Assembly: GCA_023953835.1 (NCBI GenBank)
Contig: JAMLJB010000001.1
Location: forward strand, 3,197,501-3,261,500
Origin: Rhizobiaceae bacterium
Lineage (GTDB): Bacteria; Pseudomonadota; Alphaproteobacteria; Rhizobiales; Rhizobiaceae
Direction of reading: 5' to 3'
DNA length: 64,000 nt
The position numbers were made by a program, and so were the translations under genes. The notes under the pieces are model-generated. The model did not search any database. It saw nothing but the letters and a program-made list of their open reading frames with translations, and had not been told where the DNA came from. Below are positions 8,320-16,837 of the stretch, one piece after another (positions within the stretch are counted from its first letter, which is position 1; each line of letters opens with the position of its first letter).

Positions 8320-11300
8320 TCTCGCGCTTCTTCGTCGAAAGGCCGGTCCTGGCGAATGTGCTCGCAATCCTCATCGTCGTGCTTGGGCTGGTGTCGCTCT
8401 ACCGGCTGCCGGTCGCGCAATATCCAGATGTGGTTCCGCCGACGGTTTCCGTCACCACGCGCTATCCGGGCGCCAGTGCCCGCACGGTGATCGACACGGT
8501 GGCGCTGCCGATCGAGCAGCAGGTGAATGGCGTCGACCGCATGATCTACATGCAGTCCTTCGCCGCCTCCGACGGCAGCTACAACCTGACCGTCACCTTC
8601 GAGATCGGCACCAATCTCGACGAGGCACAGGTGCTGGTTCAGAACCGTGTCTCGGCGGCGCTGGCCTCGCTTCCCCAGTCGGTGCAGGTGCAGGGCGTCA
8701 ATGTCCAGAAGAAATCGACGTCGATCCTTGAGATCGTCACGCTGACCTCGCCGGACGGCTCGCGCGACAGCCTTTATCTCAGCAACTACGCGACCATCAG
8801 CCTGCGCGACGAAATCTCGCGCCTGCCCGGTGTGGGCGGCGTCAGCGTGTTCGGCGCAGGCCAGTATTCCATGCGCATCTGGCTCGACCCCGAAAAGATG
8901 CGCTCCCGGAACCTGACGGTTCAGGATGTCGTGCAGGCGCTCCAGCAGCAGAGCGAGCAGGTCACGGCAGGGCAGGTGGGTGCGCCGCCCGCGCCCGATG
9001 GCCAGTCCTTCCAGTACACCATCGACGTTTCGAGCCGTCTCGACCAACCTGAGCAGTTTGCGGAAGTGATCGTCAAGACGGGTACCGATGGCGACATGAC
9101 GCGCGTGCGCGACATTGGCCGCGTCGAGCTTGGCGCGCAGACCTATGGTCAGTTCTTCGACCTCGACGGAAAGCCGGCGGCGGGCATGGCGATTTTCCTG
9201 ACGCCCGGCGCCAACGCGCTCGACGTCGCGACGCTTGTGAGTAACAGGATGGGCGAGTTGAAGGCGGCCTTTCCGCAAGGCGTCGACTATGCTGTTCCCT
9301 TCGACACGACCGAATTCGTTGGAGAGGCCATCGACGAGGTCTATAAGACCCTCTTCGAGGCGGCCATTCTGGTTCTGGTCGTCATCCTCGTGTTCCTGCA
9401 GGACTGGCGCGCCATGCTGGTGCCTGCAACAACGGTCCCGGTCACCATCATCGGCGCATTCGTGGCTATGTATGCGCTCGGGTTCTCCGTCAACCTGTCG
9501 ACGCTGTTCGCAATCGTGCTCGCCATCGGCATCGTGGTGGACGACGCGATCATCGTCGTCGAGCGCGCCTCGCACAACATCGAAAACGGCATGTCGGGCC
9601 ACGACGCCGCAGTCAGCGCGATGGACGACCTGTTCGGTCCCATCATCGGCATCACCCTGGTGCTGATGGCGGTGTTCCTTCCCGCTGCGTTTTTGCCGGG
9701 GCTGACCGGCCAGATGTATGCGCAGTTCGCGCTCGTCATCGCCGCCACCGCCTTCATCAGCGCAGTCAACGCGGCGACGCTGAAGCCGACGCAGTGCGCC
9801 ACCTGGCTTCGCCGCCCCGTGCCGCTCGAAAAGAGAAACTGGTTCTATCGGGGCTTCAACGCCATCTATCAGCGGGCCGAAGACGCCTATACGCGACTGA
9901 TAGGCAGGATGGTCCATCACAGCGGCGTGCTTGCCATCGTGGCGCTCATGATTATCGGCGCGGCAGGCTACGGCATTTCGCGCGTGCCGACCGGCTTCAT
10001 ACCCATCGAGGATCAGGGCTATCTGCTGGCAAGCGTTCGTCTGCCGGATGGCGCGGCGCTCGGGCGCACGCACGACACGCTGGACGAATTGACCCGCATC
10101 GCCAAGGAGACGCCGGGCGTCGACGAGGTGGTGACGATTTCCGGCATATCCGCACTGGACAACAACTCGACGCTTGCCAATGCAGGCGTCGCCTACATCA
10201 TCCTGAAAACGTGGAGCGAGCGCGGCAAGGGCGAGGACCTCGCCTCGCTCTACAAGACGCTGAGCGCCAAGCTCTCCAATCTCGATGACGGCGTGGTGCT
10301 GGTTCTGCCGCCGCCGGCAATTCAGGGCATCGGCAATGCGGCGGGCTTCACCATGCAGATCGAGCTGCGTGACGGCAGTTTCGACATGACGAAGCTCCAG
10401 GGCGCTACCAACACAGTCGTACACGCTGCCGAAACGCAATCGGGCATCCAGCGCGTTTCGTCATCGTTCAGCGCCAACGTTCCGCAATATCGCGTCGAGA
10501 TCGACCGCGAGAAGGTCCAGAACGTCAAGCTGACCACCGACCAGGTGTTCCAGACGGTCGCCGGCTATCTCGGATCGACATATGTCAGCCAGTTCAACAA
10601 GTTCGGGCGGGTGTTTCAGATTTACGTTCAAAGCGATGCGCAATTCCGTCTCATGCCGGAAGATATTTCCCGGCTGACTGTGCGCAACACCGACGGCGAC
10701 ATGATTCCGCTCGGCACGCTCCTGACCATCAAGCCCAGTGTCGGGCCTTCGCTGATAAGCCTCTACAATCTGTATCCGTCCTCGTCGGTTGTCGGCATTC
10801 CGGCCAGCGGCTTCTCTTCGGGAGACTCTCTGAAGCTCATGGAGCAGATCGCAAACCAGACGCTGCCGAGCGGCATGGGTTATGACTGGACCGCGCTTTC
10901 CTTCCAGGAAAAGCTCGTCAGCAACCAGATCTATTACGTTTTCGCCCTCGCATTGCTGCTGGTCTACCTTGTGCTTGCCGGTCAGTATGAAAGCTGGATC
11001 GCGCCGCTTTCGGTCATGGTCGCCACGCCGCTTTCGCTCGTCGGGCCGGTGCTTGTGCTCAAGGGCCTCGGCGTGGACAACAACCTCTATGTCCAGATCG
11101 GCCTGATCCTGCTGGTCGCTCTTTCGGCGAAGAATGCCATTCTCATCGTCGAGGTCGCGCGCGAATTGCGGCACGCCGGAACGGCCATACTGGACGCGGC
11201 GGTCGATGCCGCCCGCACGCGCTTCCGCCCGATCATCATGACGTCGTTTGCGTTCACGCTGGGTGTCGCGCCGCTGGTCTTCGCAACCGGGGCAGGGGCC

Positions 11301-11459
11301 AGTGCGCGCAAGTCCATCGGCATAACGGTGTTTTCCGGCATGATCGCATCGACCTGCCTCGCCGTGCTGTTCGTGCCGACTTTCTTCGTGGTGTTCCAGC
11401 GGTTCGAGGAATGGTGGGCGTCGCGCGGCAAGGTGCCCGCGGACACCGCCTCGACCTGA
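8316..11459 (+). CDS. RND multidrug efflux pump, HAE1 family (AcrB/MexB-like)
   Basis: A 1047-residue inner-membrane, proton-driven exporter with the normal length and 12-TM duplicated architecture. It opens with SRFFVERPVLANVLAI. The proton-relay aspartates of TM4 are Asp409 and Asp410 in GIVVDDAIIVVERA, and the TM10 lysine is present in LSAKNAILIVEVARELR. The pore-domain motif QYPDVVPPTVSVTTRYPGA is intact. The start overlaps the adaptor stop (ATGA). Likely substrates are amphiphilic drugs, detergents or plant-derived phenolics, as for other family members, but specificity cannot be read here. The next gene is on the opposite strand 9 bp after the stop. Confidence 0.93.
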   Translation: MISRFFVERPVLANVLAILIVVLGLVSLYRLPVAQYPDVVPPTVSVTTRYPGASARTVIDTVALPIEQQVNGVDRMIYMQSFAASDGSYNLTVTFEIGTNLDEAQVLVQNRVSAALASLPQSVQVQGVNVQKKSTSILEIVTLTSPDGSRDSLYLSNYATISLRDEISRLPGVGGVSVFGAGQYSMRIWLDPEKMRSRNLTVQDVVQALQQQSEQVTAGQVGAPPAPDGQSFQYTIDVSSRLDQPEQFAEVIVKTGTDGDMTRVRDIGRVELGAQTYGQFFDLDGKPAAGMAIFLTPGANALDVATLVSNRMGELKAAFPQGVDYAVPFDTTEFVGEAIDEVYKTLFEAAILVLVVILVFLQDWRAMLVPATTVPVTIIGAFVAMYALGFSVNLSTLFAIVLAIGIVVDDAIIVVERASHNIENGMSGHDAAVSAMDDLFGPIIGITLVLMAVFLPAAFLPGLTGQMYAQFALVIAATAFISAVNAATLKPTQCATWLRRPVPLEKRNWFYRGFNAIYQRAEDAYTRLIGRMVHHSGVLAIVALMIIGAAGYGISRVPTGFIPIEDQGYLLASVRLPDGAALGRTHDTLDELTRIAKETPGVDEVVTISGISALDNNSTLANAGVAYIILKTWSERGKGEDLASLYKTLSAKLSNLDDGVVLVLPPPAIQGIGNAAGFTMQIELRDGSFDMTKLQGATNTVVHAAETQSGIQRVSSSFSANVPQYRVEIDREKVQNVKLTTDQVFQTVAGYLGSTYVSQFNKFGRVFQIYVQSDAQFRLMPEDISRLTVRNTDGDMIPLGTLLTIKPSVGPSLISLYNLYPSSSVVGIPASGFSSGDSLKLMEQIANQTLPSGMGYDWTALSFQEKLVSNQIYYVFALALLLVYLVLAGQYESWIAPLSVMVATPLSLVGPVLVLKGLGVDNNLYVQIGLILLVALSAKNAILIVEVARELRHAGTAILDAAVDAARTRFRPIIMTSFAFTLGVAPLVFATGAGASARKSIGITVFSGMIASTCLAVLFVPTFFVVFQRFEEWWASRGKVPADTAST

Positions 11460-11468
11460 GCGCCTGAC

Positions 11469-12143
11469 TCAGCCGGCGCTCCAGGCCGGTCCGTCCTCGG
11501 GTATCCGCGAGTGCCCGTAAAAGCTGTAGCGGCGGAGCGTCTCGTCCATGTCGGACTGTTTCAGCAGAACCGGATTGCCGACCGAAAGGCTCAGCACATA
11601 TTGCCGTGCCATCATCTCCAGCTTCCTTGCCGTCTTGGTTGCCGCAGCCATGGTCGCGCCCCGGCAGATCGTGCCGTGATTGGCCATCAGGCAGGCGGTG
11701 CGGTTGCCAAGTGCCGCTGCGGCCAGTTCCCCCAGGCGCTTCGAGCCGAAGGGAGCGAAATCGGTACAGGGGACATCGTCGCCGCCAAACGAGGCGACCA
11801 TGTAGTGAAAGGCCGGCAGCGGCTTGCGCTGGCAGGCGAGCGCGGTCGCATAGTCCCCATGCGTATGAACGATTGCCTGCGCATCCGGGCAATTGGCATA
11901 GATGGCGAGGTGCATGGACCATTCGCTCGACGGGATGCCCGCGCCGATCTCGCGCCCCGATCTGTCGACCAGAACGATGTCGTCCTCCTGCACCGTGCGC
12001 TCCGCGCCGGTCGGTGTAATCAGCATTCGCTCGCCCAGCCTGTGGCTGATGTTGCCGGAACTGAGCTGCATCAGCCCGGCATCCGCCAGTTCCCGATAGG
12101 AGTTGACGATTGCACGTCGTGCTTCACTTTCATTCGCCGTCAT
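11469..12143 (-). CDS. Class II aldolase/decarboxylase, OtnC-like (putative 3-oxo-tetronate 4-phosphate decarboxylase)
   Basis: A 224-residue zinc-dependent class II aldolase/adducin-family enzyme. The metal ligands are visible in VHTHGDY and MANHGT, the catalytic acid in PSSEWSMH, and the phosphate-binding SSGNISHR near the N-terminus. Its start overlaps by 4 bp the stop of a DUF1537 four-carbon acid-sugar kinase. That pairing is typical of tetronate catabolism, where the kinase makes 3-oxo-tetronate 4-phosphate and this enzyme decarboxylates it to dihydroxyacetone phosphate. The family also holds fuculose- and ribulose-phosphate aldolases, so the reaction is inferred from context. It is the last gene of the leftward operon. 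Confidence 0.85.
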   Translation of the reverse strand: MTANESEARRAIVNSYRELADAGLMQLSSGNISHRLGERMLITPTGAERTVQEDDIVLVDRSGREIGAGIPSSEWSMHLAIYANCPDAQAIVHTHGDYATALACQRKPLPAFHYMVASFGGDDVPCTDFAPFGSKRLGELAAAALGNRTACLMANHGTICRGATMAAATKTARKLEMMARQYVLSLSVGNPVLLKQSDMDETLRRYSFYGHSRIPEDGPAWSAG

Positions 12144-13411
12144 TGTCCACCTGTGCGCATGCGTTCGAGCATTGGAAGAAACATATCGACCGGGCCGAGC
12201 TTGCCCGATTTGAGGCAGAGCGCGACGTCGCCATCGCCGCTGATCGCGCGCGCAAGACCGGCCGCCTCATAGGGTCCAACCCGCAAGCGCTTGATGCCGA
12301 GCGCATCCATCACCGCCCCGGAGGTCTCGCCCCCGGCAACGAGAATGCGGCGCACGCCCCGGCCGCGCAAATTCGCGGCGACGCCTGAAAGCACCTCTTC
12401 GGCGACGGTCGCAGCGCCCCTGACGCCGAGCGAGGCCTGTATCGCAGCGACCTTTTCCGGCGGGCCGGAGGTGGCAATCGCCACAGGGCCTTCGGAGAGC
12501 ATGGCGGCAGCCGCGTCCGCAAGCTCGCCAACCATGTCGCGGCGGCTCGCCTCGATCAGATCGACCCAAATTACCGGCCTGTGCGCCTCGAAGGCGTGAA
12601 GCTGCTCGATGGTTCGTTCGGAGCAGCTTCCCGCAACCACGATACCGGGACTGTCGACGCAGGGCAGGGGGGCTGCGTTCGCGCCATCGGCAATCCAGCC
12701 GAGCTTGCGCCACACGGCGGGATAGTGCCCCGCGATGGTCGAGTTGCCGGTCATCAAGGTCCAGTCCGCCGTCAGCGCTGCGATGCGGTCGAGATCGTCG
12801 TCGGTGATCGTATCGGCAATGATGCGGCTGAAGCCCTGTTCCTTGAGTTGCGCAAGTTCCGCCCGCGACCGTTCAGGGCCGCCTTGCAGCGCTTCAATCG
12901 AAAGCAGCCCGACCTTTTCGCGCGTCTGCGCCTGAAGCACCCTGACGAGGTTCGGATCGGTCATCGGGGTCAGCGGATCGTGCCGCTTGGGCGATTCCGA
13001 AAGAAGCTGGTTTCCGAGAAAGAGATGCCCATGAAACACCGCGCGCCCCACTTCCGGGAAGGCGGGCACGAAAAGCGTCTGGCCGACATCGAGCATTTCG
13101 GCCATGGCGTCGACGCAAGGGCCGATATTGCCCGCAGGCGTAGAATCGAAGGTCGCGCAATATTTGTAGAAATATTGCCTTGCGCCGATGTGCCGGAGCG
13201 CTGCGACCGACGTCCGCACCGCTGCGGTCGCCTCCTCAGCGGGAACCGTCCTGATTTTTTGGGCAACGACGATTGCTTCCTCGTCGTCTTCGGTGGCGAG
13301 TTCCGGCGAAGTCACGAAGGAGCATTTCACGCCTCGCGCCACCAGCATCGCGGCAAGTTCCATGCCCCCCGTCAAATCGTCCGCTATTGCCGCGAAAGTG
13401 CGCACCGGCAT
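12140..13411 (-). CDS. Four-carbon acid-sugar kinase (DUF1537/OtnK family)
   Basis: A 423-residue kinase of the family that phosphorylates tetronates or 3-oxo-tetronates. The N-terminal substrate-binding domain opens with IADDLTGGMELAAM, the conserved DDxTG motif. The C-terminal nucleotide-binding domain carries VAGGETSGAVMDALGI. Characterised relatives (DtnK, LtnK, OtnK) act on erythronate, threonate or their 3-oxo forms. The partner aldolase overlaps by 4 bp at its 3' end, and an alcohol dehydrogenase ends 4 bp upstream, giving an oxidise-phosphorylate-decarboxylate order. The actual substrate here is unknown because the usual hydroxyisobutyrate-type tetronate dehydrogenase is replaced by a zinc alcohol dehydrogenase. 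Confidence 0.88.
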   Translation of the reverse strand: MPVRTFAAIADDLTGGMELAAMLVARGVKCSFVTSPELATEDDEEAIVVAQKIRTVPAEEATAAVRTSVAALRHIGARQYFYKYCATFDSTPAGNIGPCVDAMAEMLDVGQTLFVPAFPEVGRAVFHGHLFLGNQLLSESPKRHDPLTPMTDPNLVRVLQAQTREKVGLLSIEALQGGPERSRAELAQLKEQGFSRIIADTITDDDLDRIAALTADWTLMTGNSTIAGHYPAVWRKLGWIADGANAAPLPCVDSPGIVVAGSCSERTIEQLHAFEAHRPVIWVDLIEASRRDMVGELADAAAAMLSEGPVAIATSGPPEKVAAIQASLGVRGAATVAEEVLSGVAANLRGRGVRRILVAGGETSGAVMDALGIKRLRVGPYEAAGLARAISGDGDVALCLKSGKLGPVDMFLPMLERMRTGGQ

Positions 13412-13415
13412 CGCA

Positions 13416-14435
13416 TCACCTCACGAACATGGTCTTGATGGTTCCTTCCCCGACAGGTTCGCGAACGATCTGCGGCACCGCATCGAGCGGCACTTTTCGC
13501 GAAATCAGCCTGTCCAGTTCGATGGCGCGGTTCGCGATGAGTTGCGAGGCCCGCCTCAGCGTCGAAGGGTTGATGAATGAACCGAAAATCTTCAATTCAC
13601 GAACCAGCAGCTCCTGCGGTTCGAAGGGGATCGTCTGGCCCTTCGGCATGACGCCCAGCACGACGACCGTTCCGCCCGACCGTGCAAGGCGGGTCATCTG
13701 CGACATGGTTTCAGGCGCACCGGCGCATTCGATCACCACCTCCGCGCCGCCGGGAAGCAACCCTTCGGGACCGGCGATCCGGTCCACGACGCTGCCGGCA
13801 TTCGGATCGATTGCCGCCGTAGCCCCGATCTCCAGAGCCAGCTCGCGCTTGGAGGGCTGGCGGGTCACCAGCACGACATTTGCCGCGCCGGCAAGCCGCG
13901 CAAGCTGCACCGTCAGCAGGCCGATGACGCCTCCGCCAAGGACAACGACCGAAGCGCCCGGCCGGATCGCCGCAAGGTCAACCGCATGCAGGCAGCAGGC
14001 CAGCGGCTCGCAGAATGCGCCGTGCGCCGGGTCCAGCGAGGAGGGCAGGGCGCATGCCTGCGCCGCAGGCACCAGCACGAACTCGGCGAGGCCACCGTCA
14101 CTGTGAATACCTATGGTGCGCATGTGAGCGCAGAGATTGCTGCGTCCGTCCTGGCATTGCGCGCATTGGCGGCAGGCGACATTCGGATCGCAGGTCACGA
14201 GCACCCCGACCTCGAACCCCGTGACATCGGGGGCAAGGTCGACCACGGTTCCGCACAATTCGTGGCCGATCGTTACCGGCGGCCTGCTCGGAAACGTGCC
14301 CCTGAAAAGATGGCGATCCGTGCCGCAGATGCCGCATGCATCGACCCGCACAAGCAGATCGCCCGGTCCCGGCTCGGGACGTTCGATGTCCCGCAGGAAC
14401 AATTGGCCGACTGCTTCCAGCCTGACTGCCTTCAT
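13416..14435 (-). CDS. Zinc-dependent medium-chain alcohol/polyol dehydrogenase
   Basis: A 339-residue MDR-family dehydrogenase related to sorbitol, threonine and galactitol dehydrogenases. The catalytic zinc region is CGICGTDRHLFRG with GHE. The structural zinc lobe has four cysteines in CDPNVACRQCAQCQ...NLC. CEPLAC supplies the third catalytic-site region, and the Rossmann motif is VVLGGGVIGLL. It probably oxidises a secondary hydroxyl of the imported sugar-like compound with NAD(P). The ATG overlaps the transketolase-C stop by 4 bp. The frame is open for another 346 codons upstream, but that stretch is the wrong frame of the transketolase gene, so there is no fusion. Confidence 0.9.
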   Translation of the reverse strand: MKAVRLEAVGQLFLRDIERPEPGPGDLLVRVDACGICGTDRHLFRGTFPSRPPVTIGHELCGTVVDLAPDVTGFEVGVLVTCDPNVACRQCAQCQDGRSNLCAHMRTIGIHSDGGLAEFVLVPAAQACALPSSLDPAHGAFCEPLACCLHAVDLAAIRPGASVVVLGGGVIGLLTVQLARLAGAANVVLVTRQPSKRELALEIGATAAIDPNAGSVVDRIAGPEGLLPGGAEVVIECAGAPETMSQMTRLARSGGTVVVLGVMPKGQTIPFEPQELLVRELKIFGSFINPSTLRRASQLIANRAIELDRLISRKVPLDAVPQIVREPVGEGTIKTMFVR

Positions 14436-15427
14436 GCGCCTGCATCGCCTTGCAGACAATCCATCGCGACCTCCTCTATGCCCGCGGCGTCGAGCCTGTA
14501 GTGCCGATAGAGATGCGTCGGAGGGGCGATCAGGCTGTATTCGTCCATGATGCCGTGGCGCACCAGCCGGGCCTTCGGGCGTATCTCCGCCATGATTTCG
14601 GCGACCGCCGATCCAAGTCCTCCGAGGATATTGTGCTCCTCGACGGTGAGCACGACGCCGGAAGCCTGTGCGGCGCGGACAACGGCGTCCCGGTCGAGCG
14701 GCTTGATCGTGTGCATGTCGATCAGGCCGACCGAGCGGCCCTTTGCGCGCAAGGCTTCCATGGCTGCCTTCGCGCCGTTGACCGCCATGCCGCAGGCAAT
14801 GATCGTCAGTTCCTCGCCGATGGCATGTATCTTTGCCTGGCCGATGGAGAACGGCTCTCCCTTGTCGTAGACCACCGGATCGTGCCCGCGTCCGATGCGG
14901 AAATAGATCGGCTGGGGATAGGTGGCGGAGGCGCGCAGAAGGGCCGCGAACTGCGCTCCGTCCGCAGGCGAGATCACCGCGAGATTGGCCAGCGCGCGCA
15001 TGGTGGAAATGTCCTCGGTGGCGTGGTGCGAGGTTCCGTAGAAGCCGAGCGAAATGCCGGTGTGGTGGCCGATCAGCCTGACCGGCAAATTGCAATAGGC
15101 GATGTCCATTCGGATCTGCTCGCAGGCAAGCAACCCCAGGAAGGAGGCGAACGTGGCCACATAGGGGATCAGCCCCGTGGTGGCCATGCCTGCCGCCGCC
15201 GACACCATGTTCTGCTCCGATATACCGAACTGGACGAAGCGCTCCGGGAAGCGTTGGGCGAAGCCGATCAGCCCGTTCGAATGTTGCAGGTCGGCGGTTC
15301 CCGCCGCAACGGGGTGGCCCGCCTCCACAAGCTCGATCAGCGTATCGGAGAGAACGGACAGCGAAGGCGCGCGCTTGTTGAGATCGCGATACTGCCAGCT
15401 CTCGGGATTCTGCGGTCCGTTCATCAT
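14432..15427 (-). CDS. Transketolase, C-terminal subunit of a split enzyme
   Basis: A 331-residue protein covering the pyrimidine-binding and C-terminal domains of transketolase. The catalytic glutamate region is VQFGISEQNMVSAAAGMA, followed by PYVATFASFL and the C-terminal domain LTVEEHNILGGLGSAVAE. It pairs with the N-terminal subunit encoded directly upstream (4-bp overlap). Split transketolases occur in specialised sugar pathways, for example apulose-4-phosphate and sulfofructose transketolases, as well as in general metabolism. Here the operon context argues for a dedicated two-carbon transfer step on the product of the adjacent dehydrogenase or kinase. The substrate cannot be inferred. 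Confidence 0.9.
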   Translation of the reverse strand: MMNGPQNPESWQYRDLNKRAPSLSVLSDTLIELVEAGHPVAAGTADLQHSNGLIGFAQRFPERFVQFGISEQNMVSAAAGMATTGLIPYVATFASFLGLLACEQIRMDIAYCNLPVRLIGHHTGISLGFYGTSHHATEDISTMRALANLAVISPADGAQFAALLRASATYPQPIYFRIGRGHDPVVYDKGEPFSIGQAKIHAIGEELTIIACGMAVNGAKAAMEALRAKGRSVGLIDMHTIKPLDRDAVVRAAQASGVVLTVEEHNILGGLGSAVAEIMAEIRPKARLVRHGIMDEYSLIAPPTHLYRHYRLDAAGIEEVAMDCLQGDAGA

Positions 15428-16278
15428 GACCTGCTCCCGGAAAGGATCGCCTCGCGGGCGCGCGCTTCGTCATCCGGCGCGAGATAGCCCAGATGCCATC
15501 CCGGCTCCGTCTCCATATATGGCACGCCCTTGCCCTTCATCGTCCGCGCGATGATGCAGCATGGCTTCTTGCGGGACGTGTCTGCCTTGACCGCGCGCAG
15601 CGTTTCCGTCAGCGCCACGATGTCGTGGCCGTCGACGATATGCGTCTCCCAACCGAAGCTGCGCCATTTGTCGCCAAGCGGCTCGATTGCGATGACATCG
15701 TCCACCTTGCCATCGAGCTGGTAGCCGTTGCGGTCGACAATCGCGGTGAGGCGCGAAAGGCCGTGGCTGGACGCGTTGAGCGCTGCTTCCCAAACCTGGC
15801 CTTCCTGCATTTCGCCATCGCCCAGCAGCACGAACGCATCGAAATTCAGCTTCTGGATGCGCGCGCCGTGCAGCATGCCGACGGCGTTCGACAGCGCATG
15901 GCCGATCGATCCCGAACTGAAATCGACGCCGGGCACCTTCGTCATGTCGGGATGGTCGCCAAGCGGACTGCCGAGCCTCGTATAATCCTCCAGCCATGCG
16001 CGGTCGAAGAAATCGAGATCCGCGAGGATAGGAAACAGCCCCACCGCCGCGTGTCCCTTGCCCATCAGGAAGCGGTCTCGCTCCGGCCAGCGGGGATCGC
16101 CGCGCCTGATGTTCATGACGTCATAATAGAGCGCCGCGAATATCTCCGCGCATGAGAATACGGAGGAGTAGTGCCCGACCTTTGCAATCGCGATCAGCCG
16201 CAACGTCTCAAGCCGGATGAAGCTCGCGCGTTCGGTGAGGTAGGCCGCCGTTTCTTGAGAAATACTTGTATTTTTCAT
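15424..16278 (-). CDS. Transketolase, N-terminal (thiamine diphosphate-binding) subunit
   Basis: A 284-residue protein corresponding to the PP-domain of transketolase. The thiamine-diphosphate/Mg2+ motif is GDGEMQEGQVWEAA, closing with IVDRNGYQLDG. GKGHAAVG and GSIGHALSNAVGMLHG supply other cofactor contacts. It is the first gene of the leftward five-gene operon and overlaps the C-terminal subunit by 4 bp. The ATG (MKNTSISQ) is preferred. A GTG three codons upstream (at 16287) is also in frame, and neither has a strong ribosome site. It diverges from the transporter operon across an AT-rich region. Confidence 0.9.
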   Translation of the reverse strand: MKNTSISQETAAYLTERASFIRLETLRLIAIAKVGHYSSVFSCAEIFAALYYDVMNIRRGDPRWPERDRFLMGKGHAAVGLFPILADLDFFDRAWLEDYTRLGSPLGDHPDMTKVPGVDFSSGSIGHALSNAVGMLHGARIQKLNFDAFVLLGDGEMQEGQVWEAALNASSHGLSRLTAIVDRNGYQLDGKVDDVIAIEPLGDKWRSFGWETHIVDGHDIVALTETLRAVKADTSRKKPCCIIARTMKGKGVPYMETEPGWHLGYLAPDDEARAREAILSGSRS

Positions 16279-16837
16279 GGTGCCCACGAAGAAGCGCGAT
16301 TTGAATCACGAAATGCGGAGGCCGCGATGCAACGAGGCACTCGGTCGATCCGCTTTCAATACATGATATATCGACGGCGGATGGTGTCAAACCCAGGAAC
16401 GGGAATTTTGTGGATGGCGTCAGAAATAATTTCGCCGTCTTACGGTTCAGCGTGACGGGCGCACTGCGAAAGGTTTTGAGCTACGAAGGAAAAAATTACA
16501 TAAAAACAGTACGATAGAACAAGATAAATCGGATGGATGCCTGAGCTCGGCGGGATTCAGGTTCCAACAGTCCGCCGCTTGACCGCTCGGTTTTCCCATG
16601 TATGATATATCTTATAGTGGAATTGAGACGGAGATGGACCTGCCGTTGGCGCTTGGCGGAAGGTAAGACCGAAAGCGTTGCAGCGGATTTTCCATATAGA
16701 CGATATTCGGCTTTTGTCGTGATGACATATAAATATAAATCATCGCAGTTTGAATATATATCACCATACGTGCAGTATATTTTAAGTTGTGAATGGAAAG
16801 TCGAGCAAATGCCAATGGGGAACAACGGAGACAACTG
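16279..16837 (+). promoter_or_regulatory. Divergent intergenic region with repeated GATATATC palindromes
   Basis: This 559-bp stretch separates the two arms of the catabolic locus and holds no convincing gene. It is clearly more AT-rich than its surroundings, especially the last 120 bp before the binding-protein gene. The decamer ATGATATATC occurs at 16363-16372 and 16602-16611; its core GATATATC is a perfect palindrome, and the second copy extends to a near-palindrome TATGATATATCTTA (16601-16614). A related GAATATATATC lies at 16752-16762. The spacing to both gene starts fits operator sites, and the locus GntR/FCD regulator is the obvious candidate binder. The ribosome site before the rightward operon is AACGGAGAC. 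Confidence 0.45.

Noticed and set aside
8019..10439. An 806-codon minus-strand frame opposite the RND pump.
   Set aside because: Antisense shadow of a clear RND gene; composition (His/Arg/Asp-rich) is typical of GC-rich reverse frames and no motif is present.
13416..15473. A 685-codon frame that would fuse an unknown domain to the alcohol dehydrogenase.
   Set aside because: The first 346 codons are the wrong reading frame of the transketolase C-terminal subunit, are Arg/Gly-rich nonsense and have no domain. The dehydrogenase has its own ATG overlapping the transketolase stop.
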